From assembly GCA_013396915.1 (NCBI GenBank), contig VWZL01004340.1, positions 923,874-987,873 on the forward strand: a stretch of 64,000 bases of DNA, written 5' to 3'. How positions within the stretch are numbered: position 1 is the stretch's first letter; every line of letters starts with the position of its first letter. The notes beneath the pieces were generated by a model. The model had not been told where the DNA came from and did no database searches. It worked only from the letters and a program-made list of their open reading frames with translations. This stretch comes from Stercorarius parasiticus (taxonomy: Eukaryota; Chordata; Aves; Charadriiformes; Stercorariidae). Of this stretch, positions 12,326 through 26,247 are shown one piece after another. The position numbers were made by a program, and so were the translations under genes.

Positions 12326-15300
12326 AATAATCTCTCTTTTGTTCATCTCTGGTGTGTTGATTCACTTCTATCATCAATGGGTCATGACCCAAAGTCATTG
12401 CTCTTCTGTGTCATGGTCTTGCAATACAAAATGAGCTTTTAATAATTCAGCTGAACCTAATGGGTGGGTTCAAACACAGAAGACAGCTGGGAGAGGGCTA
12501 TGGGGTGCAATCTCTCCCCCAGACAACCCACCCCATGCAGAAGACATGGTATTTCCATCTGTGTGATTCTTGCACTGACAGCAGGCCAGCACCAGTTGCT
12601 GTGAAAGGGAAGCAATGCATTCCTGCGCCCAGCAGCACCAGCGGATGCAGGCTCACACCCAACTCAAGCTTGGCTGAAGTTAATTCGTGTGGTTTATACG
12701 TACACCTTCAGAGTGGGCAGACTGGCCAGGACTGGTTGGGAGGAAAGATGGTGGAAAAGTAAGATTGGCCAATAGCGTATGTATCTGCATCCCCCCAGGC
12801 ATGGACAGATGAAATTTCATTATATCTAAAGCCACAATATGCCAGAAGATGAATAACCACACCAGTGTCCCTCCTCTCTTCCGGGGGTACTTGTTAAGTC
12901 CACCATACCCACATCGTAGCTGAAGAAAGGAAAGGAGGCGAGCTTGAGCACAAGTCAGCGACCAAACAGCATCAACTCTCAGGACTGTTTTCTTTTCCAA
13001 GTTAAATTTCAGCCGTAATTAAACTCTCCCAGACCGCATACGCTTGGCTTCCATTTTCCTTTTGAAAAGTGATCTGAATTTCCCAGCCAATTCTCTGTAC
13101 CCCTCAGTCACAAGTTTGATGATTAATGTCCCCAGGCTGGGCTGAGAATCCCAATAGGAGCCTGTAATCAAATTCCTCATTGATTCCCGTGATACGGGAT
13201 CAGAAGCACAATGATGAAGCAATCCTAATTTTGCAGCCAGAGCCAAATGCCAATTAGATCCTCAGCGGGTGTAAACTGAGCTGGCATTGTTCTCCCTGGA
13301 AGAGGTAATGCTGATTTACACCCAGATGAAGATCTGCCATACCAGCCTTCTCTGTGCTGTAACCCTGTGCTCCCGCTCCCCTGGAGGCCCAATGGCCCAT
13401 ATGGAGGTGGGCAAAAGTGTTTTTCCATGACTGTGGGTGTCCATGTCTCTGGAGTAAATGGGAAATGATCTGCTTTCTCTGCCCCCACCAGTGGGACTAA
13501 GCATGGTCCTTGTGTTAAAGGTCCTTTTAGGCTGCCTGGAAGCAGTAAAGTCTGACTGCGGAAATACATCTGTCCATGCCTGCTCTTATTTCCAGCCTGA
13601 GCAACCACCCTGTCCTGGAGACCCCTGGGGGTACGGCCTGGGTTTTGTTCCTCCACCCTTCTCCCTTGAGGAATGCTCTCCTGGCTCATGGCAACAACTC
13701 TGGCTCTTCACAGCCTCCAGAGCATCACGGCATAGCTCTGCAATGCAGGACATCTCCCCCCGCCTCCCCCGGCTGCTCATCGGTTGTCACTTAGCCCTTT
13801 CTTTCCACATCTGGGCTTAGCGTTGCTTTCAGAGACAAAATCCTTGTGATTCCACTACCACAGAAATCAAAGCAGGGAAGAAAAAAAAAAAACCTTAAAA
13901 TCTGTCTTCAGAAAAGGAATGGTAGCTGCAGAAGGCTTTGCAGAGCCACCCACCCATCTCGAGCACCTCCGCGGCGGTGGGCTGCCTGGCTGGGGAGGCG
14001 GCCGCTCCGGAAGAGGTTAGCCTGCACCCATACAGGAACAACCCACATTACAAATTGCAGAAGCAAAAGAGAATATATTCAGGGAATTAACTGTATGGAA
14101 AATTATCCAGGCTATTAAAAGCCACACGAACACACTGAATATCATGCATTTTAAGCATACACAGAAAAACATCATTTTGAAGGGGATTATTGTTTAAATA
14201 GGCAATAGGGGTTCTAGCAGATAAGCTTCCCGCTCCTGTCTTCTCTTATTGTCTGGAGTACATTATCTCCACCATAATATTCTCAGCTCTCTCCAGGAGT
14301 ATTGTCAGAGTGAAATGCTATTTTAAAAGTATATGTTTATGTTTCAATAGACTTTATAATAGCAAACACATCCGCCCAAGACACAGTAAGTGAGAGAGAA
14401 AAAAAGGAGGAGGAAAAATCAAGAGACAGAGGTTGCAGTTTCCCTGGTATTGAGTATAACAGAAATAAATGTTACCCAGCAAAAGGTATCCTGTTTTTTT
14501 TTTTCCCCTCCCTGCTGAACGCAGGGGATCCCTGCGTCCAGAGGAGGACTAGCTAACGCGCACTTGACAATGGGAGAAGGAGCCAGCAGCGCATGCCACT
14601 TGGACAACGGCAGGTCTGCGCAGGACTCCAGCCCCTCTGCAGCGTTCATTGTCCCACCAATTCAACAGTCAGCTCATTGAATTTTCAAGCCTGAGTTTAG
14701 AAGGTGGGAAAACACCCCAATGCAAGGCCGAGTCGTCACAGGCCCCGTGCAATCTGCTCGGAATCGCAGAGAATTTCGAGCAACCCTGATCCTGCATCCT
14801 GCAGTCGCACAGAGGCCTGGAGGCAACCTGTTGGGATGCCTCTGTGCTTCGCTTTGCTGTGCCTGTCCACGCACGCGTGTAGATGGGCCCGGCTGGGCTG
14901 TGGCATTTAGGCGTGGGAGGGGGCAGAAACTGCCCCTGAGCCAGTAATTCACTTTGGAAACTGTCAGACATCTTTACAATGTATTTCTGAAAGATACACT
15001 GTATAGAGTGAATTTCTAACAAGCTTCCATGTGATTTTCATCTCTTGAGTGAGAGAAACCTGATAAAGATATAGATCCATTCTCACATCTTGGCATAAAA
15101 TCATATCTTATTGGTTTAGATGATTCTGTGTCTTATTTTTTTATAGTACTAGTGTTTTCTAGTTCCAGCAGAAAATACAAACACTCAAGAGATCTCATTT
15201 TTCTGCTAAATGGATTTTCATTCCACATGAGTTATCTCTCTCTAGATATAAACATACATACACAGATATACCACATACACCCCCTCACGTTAAATGCCAA

Positions 15301-16500
15301 AGACACCATTAAATGTAACGTTAAAATAAAAAATCCCTAGGCTCACGCTCAAAAATCCCCTCTTTTAAGCATTCACAATTTAAAAGATACTTAAATAGAC
15401 GTTCTTCAAACTTGAGTCAATTTTAGCCTCTCTGGTGAAAGCCCATAAAACAAGCAGAGTAGTAATTTTCGGGGGGAGCTATTCTGGGAACAGTGCACGT
15501 GTAACAACTCCATTGTTATATATGGGATGAATGCATTCTCTACTCATGCTCACCTAGCTTAAATAGGCCAGCTGAACAGAAGCAAACCCTCAGTAACCGT
15601 AAGAAAATATTACAGAAAGGAATTAATCTGAAAAGGGAGAAGCAGTTGCTTCCTCTCTGAGAAAAAGAGAGAAACTACAAAGGACAGTCTGAATACTGAA
15701 TTTATGGCAGGCTTTTTCTTACAGACTCAGAGCCAAAAATCTGCTGTCAGTTACATTAGTATAAATCTGGAGCAGCTCCACTATCATCATTAGAGTTACA
15801 GGCCAATTATGTAATGAAAAGAAGTATTTCAGGCTTGCTAAAAATCTTAAATGTAGGTCCCGCTTCAGGCCGTGCTGAAAGCCTAGATAAGTGGCCTGAA
15901 TTTCAGCACACCCTTCACCAGCATTTCCTGTCACTTACCTATTATTATTACACCTATCAACAGTATATGTATAGATTTATACTGTGTAATCAAGCATTAT
16001 TTGACCTCTAGTTCTGGGAGTAAAGAGGAAGTCAACCCATTGACTTTCCATGCCTTTGATGTTAAACTCTACAGACAAAATACTGTTTGGAAAAGCCTGA
16101 CAGATGGCTGGATAAAATATCCAGAGAGATCTTAATGCATTTGTTTGCCCTTCCTTTAAGATACGGCTGTCAAAGGAGATTGTATCACCAATAGTGCTGG
16201 TGAGATTCAGGATGACCTGGGATGCTGTAGGTGGCAGGGTTCAGAGGAAGATTTTCTCTAACTTTGAGAAAATACATTGTGGTATTGACCTCTTGCTTCT
16301 CACTCTTCCCCACGGCTTCCCGAGAAGAGGTTTTGGGGTAGCAGCCGCTGCTGAGTTTATAGTGGATTGGGGATTTGTACATTCTGGTTTAGGTAAAAAG
16401 CCTGATTTTGGACAGAAGACACATTTCCCTTTAAAAGTGTTACACAGCCCTTACCAGCTCTTCTTTTTTCCCAGTACCAAAGCTGGTGAACTTCCATTTA
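12326..16500. other. gene-free unique DNA
   Basis: No supportable gene was seen. A small GC-rich knot lies at about 13955-14010 (CCTCCGCGGCGGTGGGCTGC). Poly-A at 13869-13892 and poly-T at 14493-14503 are simple tracts. AT-rich intervals lie near 14260-14360 and 15280-15400. The 154-codon minus-strand frame at 13225-13689 has no protein-like composition or splice context. Confidence 0.35.
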
Positions 16501-16556
16501 AAAACAAACAAACAAACAAAACCAAACAAACAAACAACCAAAACAAAAAAAAAAAA
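16501..16556. repeat. (AAAC)n microsatellite ending in poly-A
   Basis: AAAC units repeat with a few AACC interruptions and end in about 12 A residues. The tract sits inside a 202-codon plus-strand open frame (16194-16802), giving it an artificial Lys/Thr/Asn-rich segment. This is one reason to reject that frame as a gene. Confidence 0.92.
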
Positions 16557-18630
16557 GCCCAACAACTCATTCTGATGAACTGGCATTTACCGAACAAAAG
16601 TTCTGTTACCAAAATCCTCCAACCATTTCTGCCAAAATCCGAGCCCCTGCAGAGCTGCCACCCTGACACATGCGCGTTCCCGTGTGCACACAGTGCACGC
16701 AGATGTATACAGCCATGCAGGTTGCACAAAAAGTTGATGCTAAAGTCCAGCCATGGCTGGAGAGCAAGAACTCTAATCAATTCTTATTCACCGCGCTGTT
16801 GAAAGGTACAGTTTGCGGAGTGCCTGGTGTGGTCTCTTCCTCCATCTTCCTGAAGATGCAGGGTATGTAGAAACGTGAAAGGAAAAGAAAAGAAAAAAAA
16901 AGCAGGTTATTCCCAGGGGTGTAATTGGCCAGCGGTGCCTGGATCATAGCCAGAAGATCAGAGGAAGAGAGGAGAGCACTGAGTAATGAACCGCATGCTT
17001 TTAATTTCACTTAAGAACTCAAAGCAGGAAAACCTGAGCTGTATCCATGGGGACTGCAATCAATAGCCAAGCAGATAACAAAGAACTGGTGCTCAGGGTA
17101 GAAAACTGCCTAGGCCCATTAGTTTATTGTTTGGCCTTTCTTTGGGGACTCAACTCTTTCTTGTCTGTGCTTTTGGCTCCAGCTCGGAATCCTTCAAACA
17201 CTAGGGAGCAGCAGCTTCCTTTGAAAGCTTCCCGGCTGCACGGTGGGGCTGTTGCTGTCAGCTTTTGCCTTGTGCCAGCCCTTAAAATAAAGAGAGAGAA
17301 GTGGGGGAGAGGGAGGGGGGACTGGTGGGAAAGCGTTCCTGATGATAATTTGATTGCATGCATTAATGATCAAAGTGTTGCAGACTAATTACCAACACTT
17401 ACCTCTCAGATATTAAGTTATCATTTATTTCCCCCCTTCCCAGCTTTACCTTTGCGTCTACCCCCGGTGATCGTCTGCAGCCTGACACCGTGACCTGCAC
17501 GCATTGACACCCCGGGGCAGCCGGACCAGCTCCCACCTAGGCTCTCGGGGAGCATCTCCTCTGCAGCACCACCATGGGCTCCTTTTGGTGGATACTCTGC
17601 CATTTCAGGGGTCTTGGGAAACCAGGCCAGCCTGGGAGAGGGAAACACAGCAGGTTTTGCCATGATCTAGAAGGGTTCTTGGGGGAAAAAAAATCAACCA
17701 CCTCCTCCTCTTCACTGCATCTCCAAAGACTGATCCCTCAGGGTGGGTACCTCGTGCAAGGTGCCTGTGTGGGAGCCGTCCCAACTGGGTACCTGCCAAG
17801 TCAGAAATGCAAATAATGACAGTCCCAAACAATGTGCTTTTCGATGCTGCTTCCAGCATCCATTTTAACTAGACAAATGCCAGCCTGCTGCCATCTGGTA
17901 GCAAGAGGTACTAAAAGCCTCAGTGAGGAGCAGAGGGAATCAGGGGGATATTACCAGTTGCGAACAGGTTGCAGAGGAGGAGATTTCTTTTTAACCTGGG
18001 CTTTTCATACTGAAAAAAGAACACAAAGGACTCTGGTAATGATGGAGACTGAGGAAATACTCCCTCAAATGCCCCCTCTGCCTCTACCCTCTGTGGCAGC
18101 AGGAATAGCGTCCTTGCCTCTCTCAGTGCCTCTTTTCTCTAGGGGAAGGACAGGCAGGAGCAAATGCTGGGCTGGATTTTATTTTATGTTTTTAATTAGA
18201 TTATCTTTAATTGACTAACACCTTCCCCTGAGCCGTCTTGCTCTGCTCAGAGACAAAATACCACGGAATTGGCCCATTTTCCAAGAGCGCTGTGGTATTT
18301 CCTCTTCCTGCAGATAAATAACCTTCATGCAGACTTGGCTACCTGCTTGCAACTAGTAGAAATAACCAAAAAATAAGGACCGGATTCACAACCAGTAGCA
18401 ATCAGCTTAAGCTGAGTGCTGTCAGAAGAGTTGCATCCCTTCTGCGTGCTGTTAAGGAGCGCTCTTAATGCTTGCAAGGGACTATTCCAGGGGATCTTTG
18501 TGCCTTTCCACCCGACTCCTTTCACAAGGTGAAACTAAAGCTGTTGCTAAATACAATTTTCAGAGCTGCTAGTTCCGAGGTGGTGCTTGAGACACAAGTG
18601 GGTCCACACAACCTTATGGCTCCTTCATTC
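16557..18630. other. gene-free unique DNA
   Basis: No gene was seen. The interval 17340-17430 is AT-rich with ATTAATGATCAAAG, CTAATTACC and ATTAAGTTATC, and 18175-18215 has TTTTAATTAGATTATC. Both resemble homeodomain-site-rich non-coding DNA. A CTCF-like motif at 17888-17901 is listed separately. Confidence 0.35.
17888..17901 (-). promoter_or_regulatory. CTCF-like motif
   Basis: Read on the minus strand, the site fits 13 of 14 positions of the core CCASYAGRKGGCRS (plus strand CTGCCATCTGGTAG). At this stringency about one site per 64 kb is expected by chance, so the call is weak without binding data. Confidence 0.25.
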
Positions 18631-18840
18631 CGGAGCATGGCTGCATCCGGGGAGGTTCCCACGCATGCAGCTCGATGCTCAGCATCTCGATGATGTTTGC
18701 AGGCAGCGGCACAATCGGCCGAAAGCATCAGGTGCACGGTGAGACGGTTTCGTTGGAGCGCACGCACAGCAGATGAAATGTCACTCTGTTTACTTACACG
18801 TGCCGTGCACGAACTGCCCGTTATTGGCATTGCGAAGTTA
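18631..18840. other. Short CpG-dense patch
   Basis: I count 18 CpG dinucleotides in these 210 bases, against very few in the neighbouring kilobases. Base composition is only moderately GC-rich, so observed CpG is near or above expectation. That indicates escape from methylation-driven decay. There is no convincing exon or TATA box. A 143-codon minus-strand frame (18522-18953) crosses it but has no recognisable motif. It could be a small orphan CpG island, a germline-unmethylated regulatory element or part of an unknown promoter. Confidence 0.5.
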
Positions 18841-19926
18841 CTGGCTGCAGGAGGCACAGCATCGTCTTTCAAAAGGCTGTAATGAAAGTGGGTCAGACAT
18901 TTTCCCTTCCCGGGGCAATCCTTTAGCATAAGCAGGGATTTAAGTGTGCACAATTCCCATTATCTATGATTGTTATACTCTTCCTCACAAAGAAAGGGCT
19001 TCATAATTTGACCAGATCTGTCAGATGCACACACAGCGGTGAAAAAGGCCTATTAGACGATAGGGGGTTGCCCTTTCAGTGCTGAGGAAGGGCTCAGCCC
19101 TCCTGGGAGAGGATGATTCCAATCCTGAACTGATAAAGTATGCTCGATCTTAGCAGAAGCATTTTCGGGGGAGTCCCTTTATATGGACATGCAGCTATTC
19201 TGCTTATTTTGTCACAGGGTAGAGCCCAGCTTGTACCTGGGTCTCCCCTGCAGCCAAGGGGGTGGTTTCAGGCATGACCTGGCTGTTCCTGAGCTTCACA
19301 GCAGAGCCAAGGGTGAACCAGGCCAGCGAAAAGCAGACCCTCCACCCAGCCAGAAGTTGTCTGTGGGATGCATCTCCCATGCAGAGGACAGAGCAGCGGG
19401 TCCAGCGCCTGCATGCAGGAGCTGTGCGACAGGGGAATGTGTGGACCTTGTCCAGGCCGCTGGCAGTGGATCAGCGGACATCCAGAAAGAGGGTACATCA
19501 CCCAAAGCAGTCAGGGAATAAATTAAAGTAGCAAAATGTCTGCCAGATGCAAGTGTCTTTAAGGCCCTGAAAAGCTGAGCTGGAAGCTATTTTAAAGATG
19601 CATCAAAGACCTCTATCTCAGGCATTAACATTTGGTGTCAGCTCTGCTCTCACTACAAACATTAGAATTAGAAGCAGAAAATGGGAACAGAACAGGAAGT
19701 CTTGTAAAAAATCCACTCCCCATAGTAGCCTTAAAAATTAGTTCTGTGGTTCTCCTTGAAAGAGAGAGTGTTTCAAAAGCCTTTGCTGAGCTGACCTTGT
19801 TTCACAATGCTCTTCCTCTTCGGAGGACGTAAGGCTAGTAGAGGAAAAGGGAATTTAATAGGAAGGAAGTGAGGAAGATAAAGAGGAATCCTGTATTGCA
19901 CAGGAAAGAAAGACAAGACTGGAAAA

Positions 19927-19968
19927 AACAGACAAACAAACAAACAAAAAACCATCATCATCATCATT
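19927..19968. repeat. (AAAC)n followed by (ATC)n microsatellite
   Basis: GACAAACAAACAAACAAA runs into about five CAT units. It is a compound simple repeat. Confidence 0.88.
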
Positions 19969-21898
19969 TAGTTGAAGATGGGTGAGATGTTGCTCTCCTT
20001 TGGGTATCAAGGCAAGTTCTGGGTCTGTTCTCACTGAAAGTTAAGATACTGTAAGTAGCTTCTGATTTCATATCCTCCCCATTTCCTGGGAATTCGGTGG
20101 TGGTGTTTTTCAGGTAGCGAGGTTGTCTGGCAGCCCCTGGGACTAAAACCTCTCCCAGGGATTCTGAGGTAGACCCAGAGGGAAGACAAGAAGAAAAGGA
20201 GAAAGTCCTCTTTTTTTTCTGATTTGCTGTTTCTTTCAGAACAACTGAAGAAATGATACAAATTGACTCTCAGGTGCCACATACTAATGAGCACTTGAGA
20301 GCTTCCATGTTTTCGGATACCAACCAGCACACATACAAAAAAAAATAAAAATAGAAGAAACATGATGAGACTGTCCCTCTCCACAAGATTAAAGCACAGC
20401 AGTGGAGAGGGAGGCAACTTTCTTGTGATGAACCTCCAATGGATCCAATATTTATTCCCCTTCCATGGGCCTCTGCTTACCACTCAGAAAGATGATCTTT
20501 CTAAATGCCAACTCATCCAACTCTACCCCTGATCGGAGGAGAATTCAGTCTGGCTCTTGCCTCCGTACTGGCAATGATGATTCTTCAAATGGAAATTAGC
20601 CGACAGATTTGATGATGATGCACGAGCCAGAAGAGAATACAGCTCACTCTGCCATAGCTCTGCGATCTCCTCAGGGAAAACAGGAGTAAAAATCCATTTG
20701 TGTTTGCAAACAAGATATGTCTTGAATGTTCACTGGGGACCTCTTGAGCAAGGAGGTGCCAATTGTACTGTCGTTTTTCTAGACATCACATAAAACCTGC
20801 AGCCCAAGTGCATGAGGTATTTTCTTCTCCAATAAAGACCTTTTGCCCTTGTGTCCTATACTGAAAGTGTTTCAATTCCTGGAGGAATTTTTGTCCTTCC
20901 TAATGTGATTACTAATCTGGGGACCTCTCATGCAGAAAAGGAGAAAGGAAGTCCACAGTTTGTGTCTTTTCCTTCTCTTTCACTCAAGGCTGCAGATAAA
21001 CACAGTTGTTTGTCAGCCACATGGCTGTAGATACTGGGTCTTCATCAAGTCTACCAGGACCGCATGTAGTTCAACAAGGTTTTCTCAACGAGACAGGAGG
21101 GAAGATTCAGGCCTCTGAAGACCTTCCAGTAGAGCCAGTGAAATTTAGGACTTAGGCAGCTCCAACAAGGTACTCCCAGCTCCCTGCAAATACCTCGAAT
21201 CCACATTTTACCAGAATTTACACAGAAACTCAGTTTTACTTATAAACTGAAGGGTTCTTGACAGTGTATTGTCTTTTACCCCCCACAAGCTTGTAATTCT
21301 GAAAATGTACCTAGCAGCTAGGACAGACATTTAAGATTAGAGGCAGAAAGCTATTAGTGCTCTCAATTTCTAATTAAGGAGTAAAAATCTATAGCAAATT
21401 AGCCATCTAAATAGGAGATAGCACCATAAATACCTTTGTAGTCCTTGGGCTAAATCCTTTTGCTCCCACCGTAGACGACTGTTACCCTATGCTCCACGTT
21501 TATCTCCACAAGTGGATCTAATGCGAGAAAGCTTCATCAAATTCAAACAATGAGTATAATTTTACAGAGGAAATTAATGAGAAGCCTAATTTAAGACGAT
21601 GGTCGCTAACTCAAAGGAAAATTTAGCCTGAATATCTGAAAACACTACATAACAGGTCCGTGAAACTGGAAATGTGTCGCTCCACAGAAAGAAGAAAAAA
21701 GGACATTTAAAACTAGACTGGAGAAAACATCATGGCACTGAGGGAGAAGCCTGTGGTGAGAGGGGAGGACAGGATGAGTAAATAAGGCTTTTTGTCCTGA
21801 ATTTTTGTTCTCAATGAAGGGGGAAAGCCTTCCTGAGTTTACAGTGACAAAGAGAATGTTGCTGCAATCTCTTTTCATTTAAATTAGCAGGTCATCCT

Positions 21899-21936
21899 GG
21901 GAGACGGGGGGAGGAGGAGGAGGGAGAGGAGGGGAC
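21899..21936. repeat. G/A-rich polypurine tract
   Basis: The plus strand is almost pure purine (GGGGGGAGGAGGAGGAGGGA core). It is a low-complexity tract with possible triplex or quadruplex tendency. Confidence 0.75.
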
Positions 21937-22255
21937 CTGCTTCAAATGACTAAAAGAAAAACAAGGACATCTCAAAGGATGAAGCGAATTGCTCAGAAAA
22001 TGGAGTTCACTTACATATGCCAACTTAGCATAAAAAGGCACTAAAATGCAAAACGCCCTGAACAAAATACAGTGAATCCAGCAAGTCGGAGACGTGGTCA
22101 CAGGGAGTTTGAATCCAGGTGCTGGCTTAGTAATTGGGTCAATGTCTGCAGATTCATGAGTACAGGTGTCCCACAGGGAAGCAACAGAGCATGCTCGTAA
22201 CCTACCCTATATCTCCTGAATCCATCATCCTTCCCCAGATAGCTTAATTCATTTA

Positions 22256-22273
22256 GAAGAAAAAAAAAAAAAA
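22256..22273. repeat. Poly-A tract
   Basis: An A run interrupted only by one G near its start. No retrocopy body or target duplication was recognised beside it. Confidence 0.8.
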
Positions 22274-25200
22274 TCATTTGTTTCTAAACCCCAAACCAGG
22301 CAACAAATTTGACAGTGAAAGAGAGAGAGAGGCTGGCTGTGTGTCCTTGATAGGCTCTTTGCTTTCCCTGGGTAAGCCATGAAAGGTAGATTAAAAAAAG
22401 AAACTGTTGTTTCAGACTTGCCTCCCCAAATTTTCCCCTTGTCATATCTATTCTGCTCCGTTCTCCAAGGGTTCCTGCAGGCTGTCTGTTGCTCCCTGAA
22501 AGAGCAGCCTTTACAAAGGCTGAAAGCAGTATGCATTTTGCCTCCTGCCAGCGTCCTGTTTGCAGAGCCATCTTGCTGGCAGCATGCGGACAGCAGACCT
22601 GAACGTGCTCCTTGGCATGCAAATAAGCCAGAAGGATTTGAGGAGGAGGGCTCCGGACAGGCCTGGGGTGCCTGCAGGCTCACATGGGGGTAGGTGAGCA
22701 TGCCTGGCTTCAGGATGACCCAACAGAAAATCTCCACAATCCTGTTGTCCTTCCTCCTCACTCTCTTCCGCCAGCACCTTGCATGACATGACTAGCATCT
22801 GCCACATCTTCCTCTCTCCAACCCTTGTACAGCCAGCAGTTTTATTAAGGGGTCCTTTTTTTAATGTTCAGGTTCCTTCATGGTAATTGGGAAGGAGGTG
22901 GGTATAAGAAGGGACCCATCTGGCACTCGGAGAGAGACTCAGGAAGCTTTGCAGTCATCTTAATGGCTGTGGGATTTGCTCGCGGCCGCAAGCTGAACTC
23001 CAACACCAAGAAGCTTCCTCCTGTGGTTAAAGGGATCATAAAGCACAGGTGTAGAAAAATAAGTCTGTAATACTACAGAGTCTCTGGGTAGTGTGAAGAT
23101 GTATAGGAAAGACCTTGCAGCCTAGACCAGTCACTGTGGTGGTGTAAATTAGAAGAGGAACACATCCAGTCAAGTGACTAGCTGAGAAGTGCAAGGGGCA
23201 ATTGGTACCTCTCTAACCACACTGGATGTGAGCCGTGTTTTCCCCAAGATATCCGCCCAGACTAATAAAGTTGTCTCATGTTATTTGCACACACACTGAA
23301 ATCTCACAGTCCAGTCTAAGAATTATAAGACAATGACTATTGTAAATGTAAGAGCATGTACAGGGCCTACTATTTGTCTTCAAAGTAATTTTGCCATTAG
23401 AGAGGGAGAAGGAAACAAATCAAGTAAATTATATTTGTTTTAAAATGATCAGTCTCCTCATCTGACTCATTTGGCCAGTTTCCATGCTTGTCGGGTGTGA
23501 CTGCCTATACAATTCTCCATTGTTTCTAATGACCTGTTCAGATTTGGGTTAATTGACCCACTCAGACAGCTTTCATTAGTCTTCTTATTTTAATAAAAAG
23601 CACTTGTGATATGTGTAAATACTAAGATGAATCAAGATAAAAAATACAGTTAAAGAAGGTTCTTATTTAGCTGTTTCCCTCCTTGCTTTTCTCTGGGTAA
23701 TGGCTACAAGCGGGCAACTGGCAGTAAAGGAAGATATAGTGCAACACGAAGGTTTCCTAATTGCTCCTTCTGGTTTCAAAGAAAAGGTACAGCCAATAGC
23801 TGCACCTTCACCAGAAGGGCATTAATTCAAAGCCCATTGCGTTTATGGCTGTCTTGGATCAAGCCTTGAGACCATTTTAAACCTGTTGTAAATACCTGAA
23901 AAATGGGTAATTAACAGTCCCTTATGAAGGTACTTCCATGATGACCTGAAGCCACAGGTGGAGCACTGGAAGGCATGGGAGAGGTGTTCAATATTTAAGT
24001 CTCTTGCAAGCTGGGAGAACAACATTTAAATTAGTAATAAACTCACTGGCACCTCCAAGCAAGGCCAGTGGCTGGAAAGGCAGAACTCCCATCAATTTTC
24101 TGTGAAATACCTGTTGGGAAAACTCAGCATTCAATCAAAATCTCTCCTGAAGTTCACTGAAACTTTTCACTCCCCAAAATTCCACTGCGGGGGCAGCATG
24201 TAACTTGACTGTGTCTTTAATACTGGCTATATGCACAGGCTACATTAGCTCCGTAAGGACTGTTTGGAATTGCACCTAGGAAGCAAGCTGTGAACCCAGA
24301 AAGACCTTTCTCTGCAGGTGTTCAAAAGATGATGAAAAAGCCGTTCACTTTGATGTCTACGCTCAGCTTGCCAGCAGCAAATAGGGGCAGAAGCGGTGGC
24401 TATCTTAAAAGACCATCGGATTGAGGGCGAGGTAAAAAGATGGCCAAAAAAGGCAGACCAAAACCAAGCCTTTGGAGGATAGCACCTCAAGGGTACCTCA
24501 GCCCATCCAAGTAACTGATGGGGATGGCCAGCATCTAGACTTCACAGACACATGCTTAGACCTTCTTATTCGTTCAGCCTTCTTTTCTTCTCATTCAATG
24601 CCTCATTCCTACGCTAAAATGAACTCTCTGAATGGGCAAATACGGCAAAATTAGAGGGCACTGTAGGACTGAGAGAGGGAGAACCAGGTTGTGGCACGTT
24701 GGGGAGAGAGAGAAACATGTCCAGAGTATGGCTGGGAGGGATCTGCTCAGAAAAAAAACCTGGGGAGGTCTGCAGCCAGCCCTGTAATTGTGACAGTCTT
24801 AATAATAAAGCGGGAACACTGTAGAAGACAGATGATCCAGAAGAAGCTCAGGGATTAAGGAGAACGCTTTGCAGAATTTTTAAGACACCATCAGATGTGC
24901 TTTGATATCAGCCAATGCTTCCTGGAAAAGAGTGAACAAATAACCTGGTGTAAAACAATTCTTCACATTTTGCCATATTTTTCTACTTAGCTTTTAGCAT
25001 TTAGGGGAATTTTTGATCTTTCAAGCACAATTAAAGGGATTGTGAGGGGGGGGCTCTGTTCTTTTCCTCTCCACAGGTTCCAGGTTGAATTAGCTCAGTT
25101 TTCAAGTCAGTTTCTTTGTTTTAATAAGATTGCAGGCATATGTTTAAGGGTTTTATACTAACATAATTATGTATACAGATCAATAGAAATGCATATTATG

Positions 25201-26239
25201 AAGTAGGTACACAAGTACACCTTATAAAGGATACATGTTTTTCATACAGCAATCATTACATACAGCTTAGCATTTTGGTGATTGACACAACATTATTATA
25301 ACTAAATTGGAAAGCATCTTTTTCTGTAGCACCTGCCTTGCTGTTTGTGGCAGAGAAGACGGATGGGAATTGTGAGACTCCTCACACTATCCTTTCCCCT
25401 TTTATTTTGCATGAATGCTCTGACAAGGCAGAAGGCCCCACGGAGAGCAAGGGCGTGCAAATCTCTAATTTGGAGTCTAGTTTTAGATGTCTTTATGCCT
25501 GGGCCATGTGTGCACCAAGACAAGCCAGGCTGCACAGCTTTTACTTCTTCCCTGCATTAAGAGGTTGCACATCCTGGTAGAACTCAGTGAGCACCAGGAC
25601 ATCTTCCTGAAGTGGAGGACACTGCAGTTCCCATTGAATTGTGCCCTGAATGCTGGCAGGTGACTCACATCCACCTGGGGACACCAGTGCTTATTTTAGC
25701 ACTGGCGCTAGGGGTTCTCGTGCAGCCTGCTCGCTTTGCTCGCTGCAACTCCTCTCCGCCCTATGTGTCTCCAACCAGTAGTATGGATGGCCATTTTGGC
25801 AGGGTTATCATTCTCTGTGGTACCCTGGAGCCCAGGATACATTTAGACACTGTAATAATACTGATAACAATAATAATAAATAAAGCTGGAATCTTGGGAG
25901 GACATTTATTTTAATGATTCCAGCTCTGCCTGCTACATTCAGAGGTAATCTCAGCTATCTGTCTACGTCTTCTTTAATCTGGCCAACTGATTTTATCACA
26001 AAAATGCTCTGGGTATTTGCAAATACCCCTTCTGTCTGTTCACAAGACTCAAAATTTGGATTTCGTGAAGCAGACAATCCCCAGAGCTAACTAGCCCAGG
26101 CTTGAGCCATTTTCAGTTTTGGGCTCTATCCTGCAAGTGGTGAGCACTTCTCCCTGGTGCTGGGCTTGTTCACCGCTCCCAACCTTCAAGGAGAACATAG
26201 AGATTAATACAGGACTCGAGCAGGGATACGGTGACACAT

Positions 26240-26247
26240 ATGCAAAT
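26240..26247 (+). promoter_or_regulatory. Octamer motif ATGCAAAT
   Basis: An exact POU-factor octamer just before the ancient CR1 copy. A single octamer is expected about once or twice per window by chance. It is listed because two more occur within 700 bp. Confidence 0.3.

Noticed and set aside
16224..16237. CTCF-like GCTGTAGGTGGCAG
   Set aside because: Only 12 of 14 positions fit the degenerate core. Such matches are common by chance.
16194..16802. Longest open frame in the window, 202 codons, plus strand
   Set aside because: It spans an (AAAC)n microsatellite that supplies an artificial Lys/Thr/Asn run, has no motif and is overlapped by a minus-strand frame.
20990..21120. Possible CR1 interior (GTCTACCAGGACCGCATG phrase)
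   Set aside because: Only one short phrase resembles CR1 and the flanks do not continue the match.
22075..22125. Possible MIR tail (GTTTGAATCCAGGTGCTGG)
   Set aside because: Only one phrase fits, without the gaaactgagg core or the taaccact end.
22249..22761. 170-codon minus-strand frame
   Set aside because: It runs into a poly-A tract and overlaps frames in the other two minus phases and on the plus strand. No domain was recognised.
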